Positions 13,210-25,639 of a DNA stretch of 64,000 bases are shown here, in pieces. The notes beneath the pieces are model-generated. The model was not told the origin of the DNA and made no database searches. It saw only the letters and a program-made list of their open reading frames with translations. This DNA is from Okapia johnstoni (lineage: Eukaryota; Chordata; Mammalia; Artiodactyla; Giraffidae). Within the stretch, counting starts at the first letter, position 1, and every line of letters starts with the position of its first letter. Where the stretch lies: positions 2,666,001 through 2,730,000 of the forward strand of contig JAGTYA010000024.1 of NCBI GenBank assembly GCA_024291935.2, given 5' to 3'. A program made the translations under genes and the position numbers.

Positions 13210-15298
13210 TAGAGACGCATTTAGGAGGTGTAGCCTCTAAAAAATAGCGAGAGGTGGGGACTTTTATTTTGGAATATGCTCATTTTCCTTTGTTTTTCTC
13301 TTCTATCTGGTTTAAATTATGTGGATTTTTGTTTACCCTAGATAAAGTATAGAACAGTCTTCCATCTTCTTTCAAAATGTTGACAGCTCTATCATATTTC
13401 TGACTGTTAGCAAATGCTCCCCATTCACCCCAGGAATTCAGTGAAGTAGGGGAAGAGTGGCCACTTTGGACCTGAGGACCAGGGGGCTTCCTACTCTGAT
13501 GTCATGTCAAGGGAGGGTCTTTCAGGAGGCTGGAGCCAGAGGCACAAAGCCCAGACCTTGGTGAGCTCCCCCAAACTGTGGGCCACAATATGATCAAGTT
13601 TGAATGCTCAAGGCACCTAAGGGCTTCTCCAGCCCAATCTGGAGGCCCAGAGAGGGTTGGTTTCTAGTTCAAGGTCATATAGCACATGGCAGAGCCAAGC
13701 CGGGGAACCCAGGTGAGGAAGAAGAACAAGCAGAGTCAGGAAGTCCTTTCTGGGTGGAGTCAGCCCAGCTGAGCATGCTAGTCAGCAACACGGACTCCAG
13801 GACGGCTGATAAGAGGCCACGGGCCTCAACGCCATCATTTCACAGGTAAGAAAACCGAGACCCAGATGGGAAGTCACCAGTCCATGAGGCAGAGCAGGCC
13901 CAGACCCAGGCCTCCAGACTCACAGCTGTCGGTTTCTCATGCAACCTTTAATCTCCCCCCTGTGAATTCTGATGCCTCCTCCTACCCCCTGGGAACTTGG
14001 AGTCAGAGCCAAAGGAAAAGGGGAGTGGCCTGGGTCCCTGCAGCTCCAAGCACCAAGGGCTGGTAACTTTTCTTCATTCTCCTCCCAGAAGAGAAGGGAG
14101 AATTGGCCTGGACCCCAATGGCCCCTCCTCCAGGGCAGAGTCAGTCGGTGCCTACCCACACCTGGTACCTCCCTTACTGGTAACAGAGTCCAGAGCTAGT
14201 AACAGCCACCTGGGCAGCTGCTGGAGCCGCTGGGAGTCACAGGTAAGAGGGGGCACTGGGGGTGATGGCCCAAGGAGGTCCCCTGGTTCCACGGGGATTT
14301 GGGATTTTTTTCCCTAAAGAAGGGGCTTTTGCCCCCTCTCTTCCTGTAGGCTCAGCCCTTGGGCTTGCTTCCTGTGCTTACTGCAAACCCCAGGTGAAGC
14401 CCCTCTATGACTAAGCTGCCAGATCTACAAATTAGGAATGGAATCCCAGGCTCAGCAGCTTTTTTCCTGCCCCTGGGAGGAAGGAGAAGCAGATAAGAGC
14501 CCCAGGAAGTCCCAGGAAAAAAACAGAGATCAGCGGGAGGTGTGTGCATCTCACAGGTGTGGACTGTGGGCCGAGACCTAGACAAACATGCTAAATCTGG
14601 AGTGGACCTCCATTCAGTCTCGGACTCACCAGTGACCCTGGACAACTCCCAGCATAGCTGCCTTACTGATGTTCATGTCTCATTGGTTCAATGGAAAAGA
14701 TGGGTGGCCCTGGACCATAGGGCAACCTCCCATTCTAAGGTTCTAGATTGAGGCAGCCTCATGGAATTTGTCCAACAATCTCCACCTGCTTCACCTTCCC
14801 TCTTCTTTGGGGGTCTCCCTCTGTCACACTTTTGGAATGCCCTCCTCCACCCCTTTCATTCCTCCATCCAAACTTACCCTCCTATGTTCCTTAGAGTATC
14901 TGACTTGTGGTTTTCGATGCCTCCTTCCCGACCCATGCACATGTATAAAGAAATGTCTTTTAAAGAACAGCTAGTGGTTGGATTTCAGACACCACAGCAA
15001 GCAGGTGGGAGAAAGATAATAGTGGGAATAGGAAGGCAGAAGAGACCTCCATATAGGCAGCAATACAGCAGCAGTTACTGTGTGGGCACAGATCTGGCCA
15101 GAAATGACCATGGTTCCCATGTCCTGAGCCAATCCAAGTCCTACTCTTGGCCCAGCCTTCAGCCTTCACTCCCCCTCGCCAGCACCCAACAGGTTAATGG
15201 TAACACAATTCTGCCTTTCTGTTTTGAGGATCTCCTGGTGGAGGAAAAAATGACGATTCATGCAATATTAGTATCAGAGCACTCAGAATATTAGGATC

Positions 15299-15462
15299 AG
15301 GACTTGCCTGGTGGTTCAGTGGCTAAGACTCTGTGCTCAAATGCAGGAGGCCTGGGTTCAATCCCTGGTCAGGGAACTAGATCCCACATGCTGCAATTAA
15401 AGATCCCACATGAGCCACAACTAAAACCAGGGCACCAAAATAAATAAATATTTTTTAAAAAA
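15299..15462 (+). mobile_element. CHR-type tRNA-Glu SINE
   Basis: The head CTTGCCTGGTGGTTCAGTGG and the GGTTCAATCCCTGGTCAGGG box are followed by a body with CATGAGCCACAACTAAAACC. A 14-bp duplication with one mismatch (AGAATATT[A/G]GGATC; 15285-15298 and 15463-15476) flanks it. Confidence 0.85.
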
Positions 15463-15770
15463 AGAATATTGGGATCTCAAGTGGAGAGTGTGTAGCAGAT
15501 TTTGGTCCTTAACACTTCCGCTTTTGTAATACCCATCTATCTCCTAGAATATCCTTGCTCTCCTTTTTCTTCCTGTTGAAATCTTACTCATCCTTCAAGT
15601 CCCATTCAAGGTGAAGCTGTCCTGGTCATTCAGGTCCAGTGGAACTCAATGTTTTGCACCCTTGAAGCATTTTAGGTCTTCCACTACCACTAGACCATGA
15701 GCATTGTGAAGCAGGGATCATGTTCCCTGGGGTCATGGGTACAGAGAGGGTCACAGAAAATGTTTGCTGG

Positions 15771-15979
15771 GGAATTCCCTGGTGGTCCGTGGGTTAAGAC
15801 TTTGCCTTCCAACGCAGAGGGTGCAGGTTCAGTTCCTGATCTGGAAGCTAAGATCCCATATGCCTCGAGGCCAAAAAATCGAACAACATAAAGCAGAAGC
15901 AATATTGTGACAAATTCAGTAAAAAAAACTTTGAAAGTGATCCACATCCAAAAAAAGAACTTATGAAAAAAAGAAAGAA
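15771..15979 (+). mobile_element. CHR-type tRNA-Glu SINE
   Basis: The head AATTCCCTGGTGGTCCGTGG is followed by a long A-rich end. It is flanked by AGAAAATGTTTGCTGG (15755-15770) and a copy with one mismatch (15980-15995). Confidence 0.85.
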
Positions 15980-16389
15980 AGAAAATCTTTGCTGGCTGGA
16001 GCTGGTTAGTGTCCAAGCTGGAATCGTGGTTAGTGTGTCTAAGTTGGGAGGGAGCATAGAGACCAGGGATGGCTCCTCCCTAAAGATGCCCAGGACGACA
16101 TACCCCCGGCCAGGCTCTGCCCAGAGAGAACCAGGAAGAGCCGGCAAAGACTGGGAACATTGCTCGTCTTTTATTTTTTTTTCAATTATAAACTAATTTC
16201 TGTTTTTTGCAAAAAGATTACAACAGACGTAAGCCTATAAAACGGAAAGTCCCCTCATTCTGCTCCCAGGAGTCAACACCTGTTTACAGTTTGTTGCAGG
16301 TCCTTCCAGGCATTCTTGTTTATACATAAACAAATATAGCTTTTTCCTTTATAAAAATATGTTCATTTTTAATTTCCTATGAGTTCTGT

Positions 16390-16423
16390 GCATGCATGCG
16401 TCGTGTCTGACTCTTTGCGACCC
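16390..16423 (-). mobile_element. 34-bp BovB/Bov SINE micro-insertion
   Basis: Only the last ~34 bases of a Bov-type retroposon are present (on the - strand: GGGTCGCAAAGAGTCAGACA and a GCATGC-like tail). They sit between two perfect copies of TGAGTTCTGT (16380-16389 and 16424-16433). Confidence 0.8.
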
Positions 16424-16474
16424 TGAGTTCTGTAAAGTCCTACAATTTGTTGGTCAAAAGACTTGCTCATTTTA

Positions 16475-16730
16475 TTCTATGTTTAAATTTTATTTATTTA
16501 TCTCTGGCTGTGCTGGGTCTTCATTGCTGGGCTCGGGCTTTTCCTAGTTGTGGTGAGCAGGGCTACTCCCTAGTTGCCATGCACCAGCTTCTCATTGTGG
16601 TGAATTTGCTTGTTGTGGCTCACAGACTTAGTTGCCCTGCAGCATGTGGGATCTTCCCAGCCCAGGGATCAAACCCATGGCCCCTGCATTGGCACACAGA
16701 TTGTTCACCACTGGACCATGAGGGAAGTCC
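16475..16730 (-). mobile_element. CHR-type SINE, antisense
   Basis: An antisense CHR element: the tail (TTTATTTATTTA) is at its left and the tRNA-like head (ACTGGACCATGAGGGAAGTC) at its right. A 13-bp perfect duplication CTTGCTCATTTTA (16462-16474 and 16731-16743) flanks it. Confidence 0.88.
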
Positions 16731-17520
16731 CTTGCTCATTTTAAATGTCTTGCTTTCCTAACTAAATTTTTTTTTCTTACAACATGTTCATTGTAGAAAA
16801 ATTGTGAAATACAGTCAAGACACACAGAGTACATATTTCCTGTCAGCCACTTTTCAGAGATAACCACTGCTCGTGTCTAGATGATTAGGTTTACAGGTTT
16901 TTCCCCATGTGAGTACATATGTTTGTTTACATAAACTGGAACACACTCTCCTGTTGTTTGCTAGTTTACTTTTTTTCTCCACTTAATAATAGATTGTGTG
17001 CATTTTGCCGTATTGTTGAATAGTCTTCTACAGCATCAGTTTAATACAATAAAGTTGTTTGACCTTGAGGCCCCCTCAGTAGCCTGTTTTTCCTGACTCC
17101 CCTTCTGAGTAGGGAGCCTGCTGCAACAGTGAGCCAGAGCCTGTTGCACCAGGGTTTAACCTTGGCCTGCCCCCTACTTTCAGGAAGGGAAGGCCTGGTA
17201 AGGCCTTGAACACCTGCTGCCTCCACCTCTCCTGGGAGAAGGTCCCAACACCCCAGAGATGGGCTCAGGGCCCCCCTGTAACTTCTCCACCGCAGCCCAC
17301 CGGTGCAGTAAGTAGACACCTGCCCTTTTCCTCCACTGCTCTCTTGGACCCTGGGCTCCTTGAGTCCTGGAGGGTGGGGGACTTGGGCGATCTCGACCTT
17401 GAGGTGGAGTAGGATAGCTGGAATCAAGTGGAAGGGGAGGGGCGGAGTGCCACTTGCCCTTGTACTTCAGCCAGCTCTTCCTCATACTGCTGGGACTGGG
17501 GGAGGAACAGGGGCCGATGA

Positions 17521-17540
17521 GGGTGGGGGGAGGGTGGGGG
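17521..17540 (+). other. G-quadruplex-forming candidate
   Basis: Four G-runs with one-base loops occur in 20 bases (GGGTGGGGGGAGGGTGGGGG). This is a sequence-only prediction in intergenic DNA. Confidence 0.5.
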
Positions 17541-19212
17541 AAGGAGCTGAGTCACTTGAAAGTTTTCTGGTTACCAAAGCAAATACCCAACTTCCCAGCC
17601 CAAGCCCATGCTCTGCCCCAGGAATTTACCAGCCAAATAGTAAGGAATTAAGTGTGATCCTGGACCAGACTCTTATCCACTCTTTGGCAGGGAAGGTGGG
17701 TGGTGGGGCCTCAGTCTCCTCTCTAACGTACCACATGGTTCCTAAGGCAAATTCCCCACTCTGGAATTCTGTAACCCAATTCAAACCCATGTTTTCCCAA
17801 ATGCTCTCTTTTCTCTCCAAGCCCCTGAAGACCTTATGATTGGTTAAATCTAATTGTGCACCAAGCCTTGTTAGAGGGATCATTAACATAGTGTGTATTA
17901 TTAGCTGTCAACTTGTTTAATCCTCACAACAAGCCTAAGAGGAGGTACCCACTTTTATCCCCATTTCACAGATGAGAACACTAAGCCCAAAGAGTTAAAA
18001 TGATTTTCCACATTAAATGGTAAAGCTCAGATGTGAACCCGGGGCTGTGGGACCTGAGTCTTTATTATCGTTCTTTATTATCATCCCATCCACATACCAC
18101 TGTGATATGTGTGCAGAGATCATTCTTCCCTTGCTACAGTTGAGGAAACTGAAGCCAGAGAGGGGAGGTGAATTCCTCAAGGTCATGCAGTGTGTTCATG
18201 GCAGAGCTAGGTGAAGCCAGGCTTTCTGCCTCCCTGCCCACCCTCACCTCCTGTGCTGCCCTGGCTAGCTTTCAAAGAGGGAAGCTGCTGAGCCAGAAAT
18301 AGCCCTCGGACTGGAGTCAAATGCCCAGAACTGATTGGGGCAGTCAGGTAGAAAAGGTTATGTTTGTTCAGCCCAGCTTGGTTCTACCCTCCTCTGGCTC
18401 AGTTCCGGGAAGTGTTGACTTTGGGCAGGTCCCAAAGGAGAAAAGGTGACATTACCTGTAGGGGGGTTGCTGGGCCAGAGGAGCCCCTTCCCCACTCTCC
18501 TCTTAGACAGCCCCACTGTGCTCTCCACTCTCTCACTCTGCCATTCAATCACTTATCTGACAAACCCTTATTGAGTGGCTACTATGTGCTAGCGCTAAGA
18601 TGAGCAAGGACAGGTTTATCTCAGGTCTCCATCAAAGAGCCGATGGTGACCAGACAGTCACAGCACACGTGCAGGGGGCTGGGCTTGGACAAGAGGGGAG
18701 AAAATCAGAGGGGCCACCGGAGGAGGTACCATGGAAGTTTAGACCTGCAGCATGAGTGAGAGTTGGGGACAGTGTTCCAGGCAGAGGGAACAGCATGTGC
18801 TAGGGATAGGAGGCCAGAAAGGAGATCTTGTGGTTAAAGCATTGAATATGATCCAAAGAGGCAGCCTCTGCATCTCAGCTTCTTCATCTGGTAAATGGAG
18901 ATAGCAGCTTGCTAGTGGGCTAAGACATGGTATGTTAAGCATCTTGTGTTATAGCTTCACTCCTCTCCCTTTTAGTCCACAAACATGTGCCTAGCACCAA
19001 GTGCCAAACACTGGGGGAAATAAACTATTGCCTGCTTGTCCAAGGTCACTCAGCCTTTGCCTCCCAGCCTGTGATTGCTCTGTACCAGTCCTCCTTCAGA
19101 CCTGGGGCCCCAGTATTATGTGGGGCCACAGCTAATGAGGGCCAGGGCACAGTCTGCTCTTGGGGAGCACTCCACTACCCCTGCCCTGATGCCTCTGTCC
19201 CTTCATCCCCAG

Positions 19213-20013
19213 ACGTGGGTGGCCTGCAGGCTGCAGTGATCATCATCCCAACTCTGCTCTCTTCGTCCACTCTGCTGATCATCAGCTTCATCTTATGGAA
19301 AACTTGCCGCCGATTGTCTCGGGCCACCCACCCCCACCTGCCATCCACATGAGGGGCCCAGGTAAGCCACTTAAGCAGCTTCAGCACAGGGGGGTTCTAG
19401 ATGAGTTTTATTCCTTGTCTCCCATAAGAGAAGAAATTCTCCTTATTGTCTTGAGGCAACAAGGGATGATGTGCTGAGCTGGATAAAGCCTCGCAGAGGC
19501 CACAGCCATATGTGCAGCCTCACAGCCTCCTGCACCTTTGTCCACGTTCCTTTGGATGTAACCATCAACCCTGCAGGTCAAGGAAGCCCATTCTTCAGCC
19601 CCTGTAACTGTGGCTCTGGGTGACTATGAGACCAAGGCTACCCTTGGCCACACACTGCCCCCCTACCTCCCAGGGATGCCCCCTGCCTGGTGGGGCCTCC
19701 ACAGGGAACCTGACCAAGGAGCAGAAAGTCCTCCTCCTGGGGCTGAATGAGAGCACTTCTGGTTTCACCTCAGTTGTGGCGTGGCTTATCACAGTATCCA
19801 AGGCTTGCAGTCCTTCAATCTTTCCACTTCTCCTACCTCTAAACACTCGCACCGCCAGTGCTTTCCTGAGGTCATGGTGTTTCAGCTTATTCTATGGTTC
19901 TTAGAAGGGAACATAGCCCTATGGCCCCTGGCAGGCAAGGCTTGGATGGCATGGAAATTGCCAGGAGACTCCTGGTCTACCACCTGAGACCTGGGATTCA
20001 GAGGAGCAACAAA
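19213..20013 (+). pseudogene. Candidate decayed transmembrane kinase-like gene
   Basis: What is seen: an exon-like block (19213-19361) has a CCCCAG acceptor, a CAG|GTAAGC donor and a hydrophobic segment starting VIIIPTLL (19236-19298), followed by a basic stop-transfer stretch WKTCRRLSR. An in-frame TGA (19350-19352) precedes the donor. A second block starts after CCCTGCAG at 19577 in the matching phase 0 and stays open to 19750. After it, in order but in shifting frames, come a glycine-loop-like LNESTSGFTSVV (19743-19778), an alpha-C-like CFPEVMVFQLI (19859-19891), a beta-4-like GNIALW and a beta-5/hinge-like RLLVYHLRPGIQRSN (19966-20010). A GTGAGG donor-like site follows. The membrane segment resembles that of STYK1 (NOK), a single-pass kinase-like protein, as I remember it. 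No catalytic loop, DFG or APE segment was found downstream. Reading it as a dead paralog of that type is inference. Chance or another single-pass protein remains possible. Confidence 0.35.
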
Positions 20014-20444
20014 GTGAGGAAACTGGGTTTCATGCAGCTTAATACAAAAGCCCAGAATTCTCACCACTGCCCTAAGATCTCAGGATGTCTGTTCTGATTG
20101 TCTGCCAGCCACAGGTTCACGGCATCTTACATTAATCCAGTGGTACCCAGGTGTGTAACATGTGCTAGGCATGCCAGGTGCTGGATTTATAACAACAAAT
20201 GAGACCCAGGCTAGAATCTAGTAGCTGTTACAGAACAATGATGAGAGTGTGAGAAGTGCTTGGATAGGGTACAGGAGTCTAGCGGAGCGTAAAGAAGAGA
20301 CCAACAATGAGCTAGAGGAGGAGGGTTAGGAAAAGTTTCCAAGAAGTGGCATCTAAACTGAGACCTGAAGGATGATAGGAAGTTGCTGGAAAGAAGTTGG
20401 GAAAGGATAGTACAGGCAGAGAGAACAGAAAGTACAGTGTAAGG

Positions 20445-20645
20445 TGATGGCAAACTATGGTCCACTTTTTAGTTTTATAAATACAGTTTTATTGAGACAT
20501 AGTCACATCTATTCATTTATGTACCACCTTTGACTGCTTTTGCTTTACACAGCAGAGTGGAATAGTTGTCACGGAGACTCTTTGGCTCACAAAGCTTAAA
20601 ACATTTACTATCTTGTCCTTGAAAGAAAAATATTGCTGACTCCTA
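20445..20645. mobile_element. Old hAT-Charlie-like DNA transposon remnant
   Basis: The block running from GGCAAACTATGGTCCAC through TTTTATTGAGACATAGTCAC and TTTGGCTCACAAAGCTTAAA to ATATTGCTGACTCC resembles a common mammalian non-autonomous hAT-Charlie element. I cannot fix the subfamily by eye. Confidence 0.5.
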
Positions 20646-22040
20646 GAAGTTAGAGAGCTTATACTGCCTCTTAGGAACATAGTGGCTGTAGCATTGAGGG
20701 CAAGAATTCTACAATAAGCGTCTCACAGCGAATTCTTCTTCTCTTATTCATTGTGGATTGATCCAGAGGTAGGCACACCTGATTTAAACTGACCTAATCA
20801 AAAAAAATTTTTTTTTAAAATAAACTGACCTAATCAGATTCTCTCTTCCCAGGAATTTGAATTGTGGAATGTGACACCCAGAAATGGAGCTGAGTTATAT
20901 TAATGCCTGTGAACCTCTGCTGCTGAGGCCCCTGGAGCTACCCTGCTCCTTTCAAAGACCTATTCATCAGTAATCCCTTTGATTCTGAAAGTCCTTGCAA
21001 TCAATTCCCCAAACTTTTAATTTTCATTTCTTTCAGAATCAGTTTGTTACTTTTAAAGAAAAAACTTCAACTAAAATTAACAGTGAAGAGAGATGAAGCT
21101 GGTGGGGTATACAGTCAGCATGGTCCAGTGTATGTATAATATGACCCACATATGTAATTTTGCATTTTCTAGTAGCCACATTTTAAAAATTGAAAAGAAG
21201 TTAGTGAAATTAATATTAACAATGTTTCATTTCACCTAATACAGATAAATATTATCATTTCTAGTCAATATTTTTAAATTGCTAATGAGATGTTTTACAT
21301 TCTTCTCTTTGAACCATGTCTTTGAAATGTGGGGTGTATTTTACACATATAGCATATCTCAAATAATACTGGCCACATTTTGAGTGCTCCATAGCCACAT
21401 AAGGCTGGTCGCTTGTATAATGGATAGCACAGATTAAGATATTCAAGGTGATGAAGGACCTGCTAAGAAGTCCTGGCCTCATTCTGAAAGCAGTGGGCAT
21501 CCCCTGAAGAGATTCAAATCTAGAAGTAACATGATAATATAAATATATAACTTTAGGAAGATCACTCTGACTTCCACTTATAGAATGGACAGGAAAGGAA
21601 TTGAAGCTGGAGTTAGGGAGATCAGTTAGGAGGAGCTGAGGAGAGAATAAGAGGTAAAGATGTTGATGATAGACTTTGGTGGTAGCAGCTGAAACACTAA
21701 GATGCAGTTCAGCTCAAGGGAGGAAAGGAGGCAGAAATGATGGACCTCATCTTCATTGCTAATCCTATACATGAGATCTATTTCCCACCTGCACACCTTT
21801 GTGTATCTCCTTCCCATCACTCCATCTCACATATCTTCCCCTATTCTCTCTGGCAACCAAAGAGGCAAATCTATGATCTTTAAGCATAGTCCCCGATAGT
21901 TATGCCTGAAAAGTGGTCCACAATAGGAGATCAATCAACAGATGTGTGTTTCCTCCCTCAATGAAATCTCCTCTGAATGCTCCTGCCTACACCTAACCAC
22001 TGATCCTGAAATTTGAAAGACAGGAATATTGGCCCAATCT

Positions 22041-22093
22041 AGGGGTCGCAAAGAGTCGGACACGACTGAGCGACTGAACTGAATTGAATTGAG
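22041..22093 (+). mobile_element. Short BovB/Bov SINE 3' end
   Basis: GGTCGCAAAGAGTCGGACAC followed by GACTGAGCGACTGAACTGAA is the terminal ~50 bases of the BovB family in sense orientation. No clear duplication was found. Confidence 0.8.
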
Positions 22094-24706
22094 GGTAAAC
22101 CAGAGGTCCTGTCCTAGGAAATTTCCAGCAACTCTAAGAAGAGCTTTCAATTGCATGGGTGAAGGTAGAAAGTCATATTTAACCAGAATTGTGGTTTTGC
22201 TTAGAGAGTATACATACAACAGATAAAAAAGAGGCAAGGAAGTAGTGGGTGAATGCAAGGGAATGATGATACAAATAACCATGGAATTTAAGCCAGCATG
22301 GGAATATTTAAGAGATATTCATAAAAATTCCAGTTCTCCAACCCCACCCCTTGCTTCTGGACTTTGGGAAGAAATGCACTTTTCTGTCCATTTGAGGCTA
22401 AGTGTGGCCATGTGACTAGTTCTGGCCAACTAGATTACAGATTCTAGATGCAGCATTTAATTGCCAAGACCCACCAGAGTTCTCTTTTCCCTCTCACATA
22501 GTGACCAACGTTATTTGAAATGGTGGCTTTTCCATCAGCCTGGGTTTCTCACTATGAAAAGCAGAGTCCTCTGTTGACCGACAATGTTCAAGTCGTGTGA
22601 GCAGGAAATAAACCTTTCTTCGTTGTATTAAAGCTTAAAATGCAAGCCTTAAATATAAACCTGAAATATTGGGATTGTTTGTCACTGCAGCACCACATAG
22701 CCTAGCCTGACTGATATAACCAGAAGAGAGGACATTAACGGGAAGGGAGAAAATGCAAAATGTAAGATTAATAGATTTCAGTTCCTGGCACTGAAGATTG
22801 ATGGAGTCAGAACAGGAGAGAGGAGAATAACTGGAAAGACATGAGGTATTGTTAAGAGCGTTAAATTCATGGCAAGGTCTAGGACAAGATCTCTGAAGCA
22901 AGAAACTGAGAGAACAATGCCAGAAGGATCACCTCTGTGTTTAGTGAAATTGTCAAAGATTAAGACAGAAAAAACATCGAAGAGAGTTAACAGGCAGAAG
23001 CCAAAATTCTTATTGTTTCTCTTCCCACAATGGAGGTGTGAATGCCATGAAGGCAAAGACTTTTGTGCTCACATTTATGTCCCCAGTGCCTGGGACAGTG
23101 CTTGCCACAGAGAAGACACTTAATATATACTTGCTGAATGAATGAGCAGAAGAAGGAGAGAATAGTACACCATACATTTTGACAAATAAATCTAATTTAG
23201 GGAAGAGAGCTCTTTCCAGTTCTTACTCCTTTGATTCTGTTTTTTTGTGCAATACTTTTCCCCCAGACCACAGTGGCTGTTCTCTTTGTCCAACAGTCTG
23301 CTTGTTGACCTATCTTCTTGTTGCCTGAAATCTCAAGGAGCTACTTTTTAAACTTATCCCCAGAGGCTTGCATGCTGGCAACTCTAGCTCATACCATCCC
23401 CCATGTTACAAAACACCAGTGTTATTTTCTCCTTCACCTTCTCCCTCATTCCCACATCCAACTTCATTGCCAAATGTCTTTTATCTCCAGATCTATCTCA
23501 AATCCATCCCCTGCTGTTCACCCCCACAACCAATGCCCCAATCCAGATTCTCATTATCTCTTCCCTGACCTAAAACAAGTGTCCCCTCCTAATCAGCCTG
23601 CTTTCTCTGCTTCTAATCCCTGTCTATTATCTAGTTATCTATTGCTACATTAACATTACCTTAAATTTTTGTTAAAACTTAAAGCCACAAATATTTATTA
23701 CCTCGAAGTTTCTGTGGGTCAGGAATCTGGGCATGGCTTAGGGAGTGCCTCTGGCTCGGGGTCTCTCACATGACTGCCATCAAGTGTTGACCAGGGCTAC
23801 AGTCATGCCAATGCTCACCTGGAGGAGGATCCATCTCCAAGCCCATTCATGGCTATTAAAAGCCCTCAAGTCTTTGTTATTAGACAGAGACATCCATTTC
23901 TGGACACCTAAACCTCTCCATAGAACAGCTTGTAACATGGAAGATGTTTTCGCCAAGAGCAAGTGAGCAAGAGAGGGTGCCAAAGACAGAAGCTACATTT
24001 TTTTTTTGTAATCTAATCTCTGGTAACCCATCACTTCTAACATAGTCTATCCATTAGAATGGAATCAACAAGCCCAGTCCATACTCAAGGAGAGAGAATC
24101 ATATCAGGGTGTGAATACTGATGTTTGAGATCATTGGGGACATGTTGGAGACTGTATACCACAACCTCTTCACTGCCTCTAGTGAGCCACTTAAAATGCA
24201 AAGCTGATTTCTTCTCTCCCTTTCTCAGAAACTTCTGTTAACTTGCCAACACTACCACATTACCCTTCATAATATGCCTCAATCGCTATTTCATTCTCAT
24301 CTTCCATCCTGTGCTCCAGTGCCTAAGAAAGTGCACTGAATTATTGCACCACTATCCCTTTACACACCATTTCCCTGGTTTGGAAAACTTCCCTCAGCCT
24401 TCCCAGGCTTTTCTACCTGGTCAACTCCTACTTTTCCATCAAGGTTTCTGCTTCCATCCACTGCTTCTGCCAGGTCCACCCTAACTCTAGCAGGCAGTTT
24501 CATCTATCACTAATCAGACTTCACTTGCAACCCTCTATTTTCCACTAACACACAACTTACCACACCAAATTATAATTATTTCCATTTGGATCTCTCACAG
24601 GATCTCAGATTCAACACATTCAGAAGTTCATTTCTGCTGACTTTTATATCAGTGAGATTTAACAGGAGTGGATCTTGCAGCCTCACCATCTTCAATGGAG
24701 ATGTAT

Positions 24707-24905
24707 GACAGTGAAAAGTGTTAGTTGCCGAGTCGTGTCCGACTCTTTGCGACCCCATGGTCTGTCCATGGGATTCTCCAGACAAGAATGCTGGAGTGGG
24801 TTGCCATTCCCTTCTCCAGGGAATCTTCCTGGCTTGGGGATCAAACCTGGGTCTCCTGCATTGCAGGCAGATTCTCTGTCATCTGAGCTACCAGGGAAGC
24901 CCATG
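24707..24905 (-). mobile_element. Bov-tA SINE
   Basis: An antisense Bov-tA. The head (AGCTACCAGGGAAGCCC) is at the right end. It is flanked by a perfect 16-bp duplication TTCAATGGAGATGTAT (24691-24706 and 24906-24921). Confidence 0.92.
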
Positions 24906-25639
24906 TTCAATGGAGATGTATAGAACAAGTTATAGAACCTCACCATCTTGACTGGTGTTATTTAAATCCTCAGAGAGCAGTTATTTGGTAATAGGGTCTT
25001 ACTAAATAAATACGTGTGTGGCTCTAAAGACAATTATGGTCCCCACAGGATTCCACAGGAAGAGGGCTGGGTGAGTATGATTGAGAAGTTCCTCCAGAGT
25101 GGGCAGAGCTGCTTCCCTACCTACCTTCACTAGTAATTAACACTATCTATTCTAGACAAGTTACTTCATTTCTAAGTCTCCGTTTCCTATTTTATAGATG
25201 GAGGTCACCTAAGTGGTTCCTATGGTGACCACGGATCAGCTGCTGTCCTGAGCATTTTAAACATGCTAACTTATTTAATCCTCAGAATTAGGATATGAGA
25301 TAGGTGTATTATTTCATTTTACAGATGCACAGGAAACACAGGTAATAACAGCTAGAGTCAGGATTCCAACACAGGCACTGAGGAATCGGAGTTCGTGTTA
25401 TAATACCCACTTCACAGCTGGTGAGGGTTAAAGGAAAAATATGAGAGGGAAGGCGTAGAGCAGAGAATGGCACACAGCATCGTTTTGAAACGTAAAACAC
25501 ATTGGCCTGCAAGTCAGAAATTCATTCAAAGCCCGTGGTTTTCTGCGTGAATTCATCAGGCGTCTCCTCTAGGGAGTGAAATGGATGAGTGGGGAGGACA
25601 CTGAGGACAAGCCTCCCAAGATCGATAAAGCTCTCACGT

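Larger units (their letters stand above)
10581..19212. other. Intergenic, TRIM62 side
   Basis: No gene is recognised here. Contents are old MIR-like fragments (for example 10905-11060), a 42-base pure purine tract (13168-13209), CHR SINEs (15299-15462, 15771-15979, 16475-16730), a 34-bp micro-insertion at 16390 and a G-rich run at 17521-17540. A good-looking + strand splice donor (CACAG|GTAAGAG) lies at 14242/14243 with no recognisable coding sequence before it. Confidence 0.6.
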
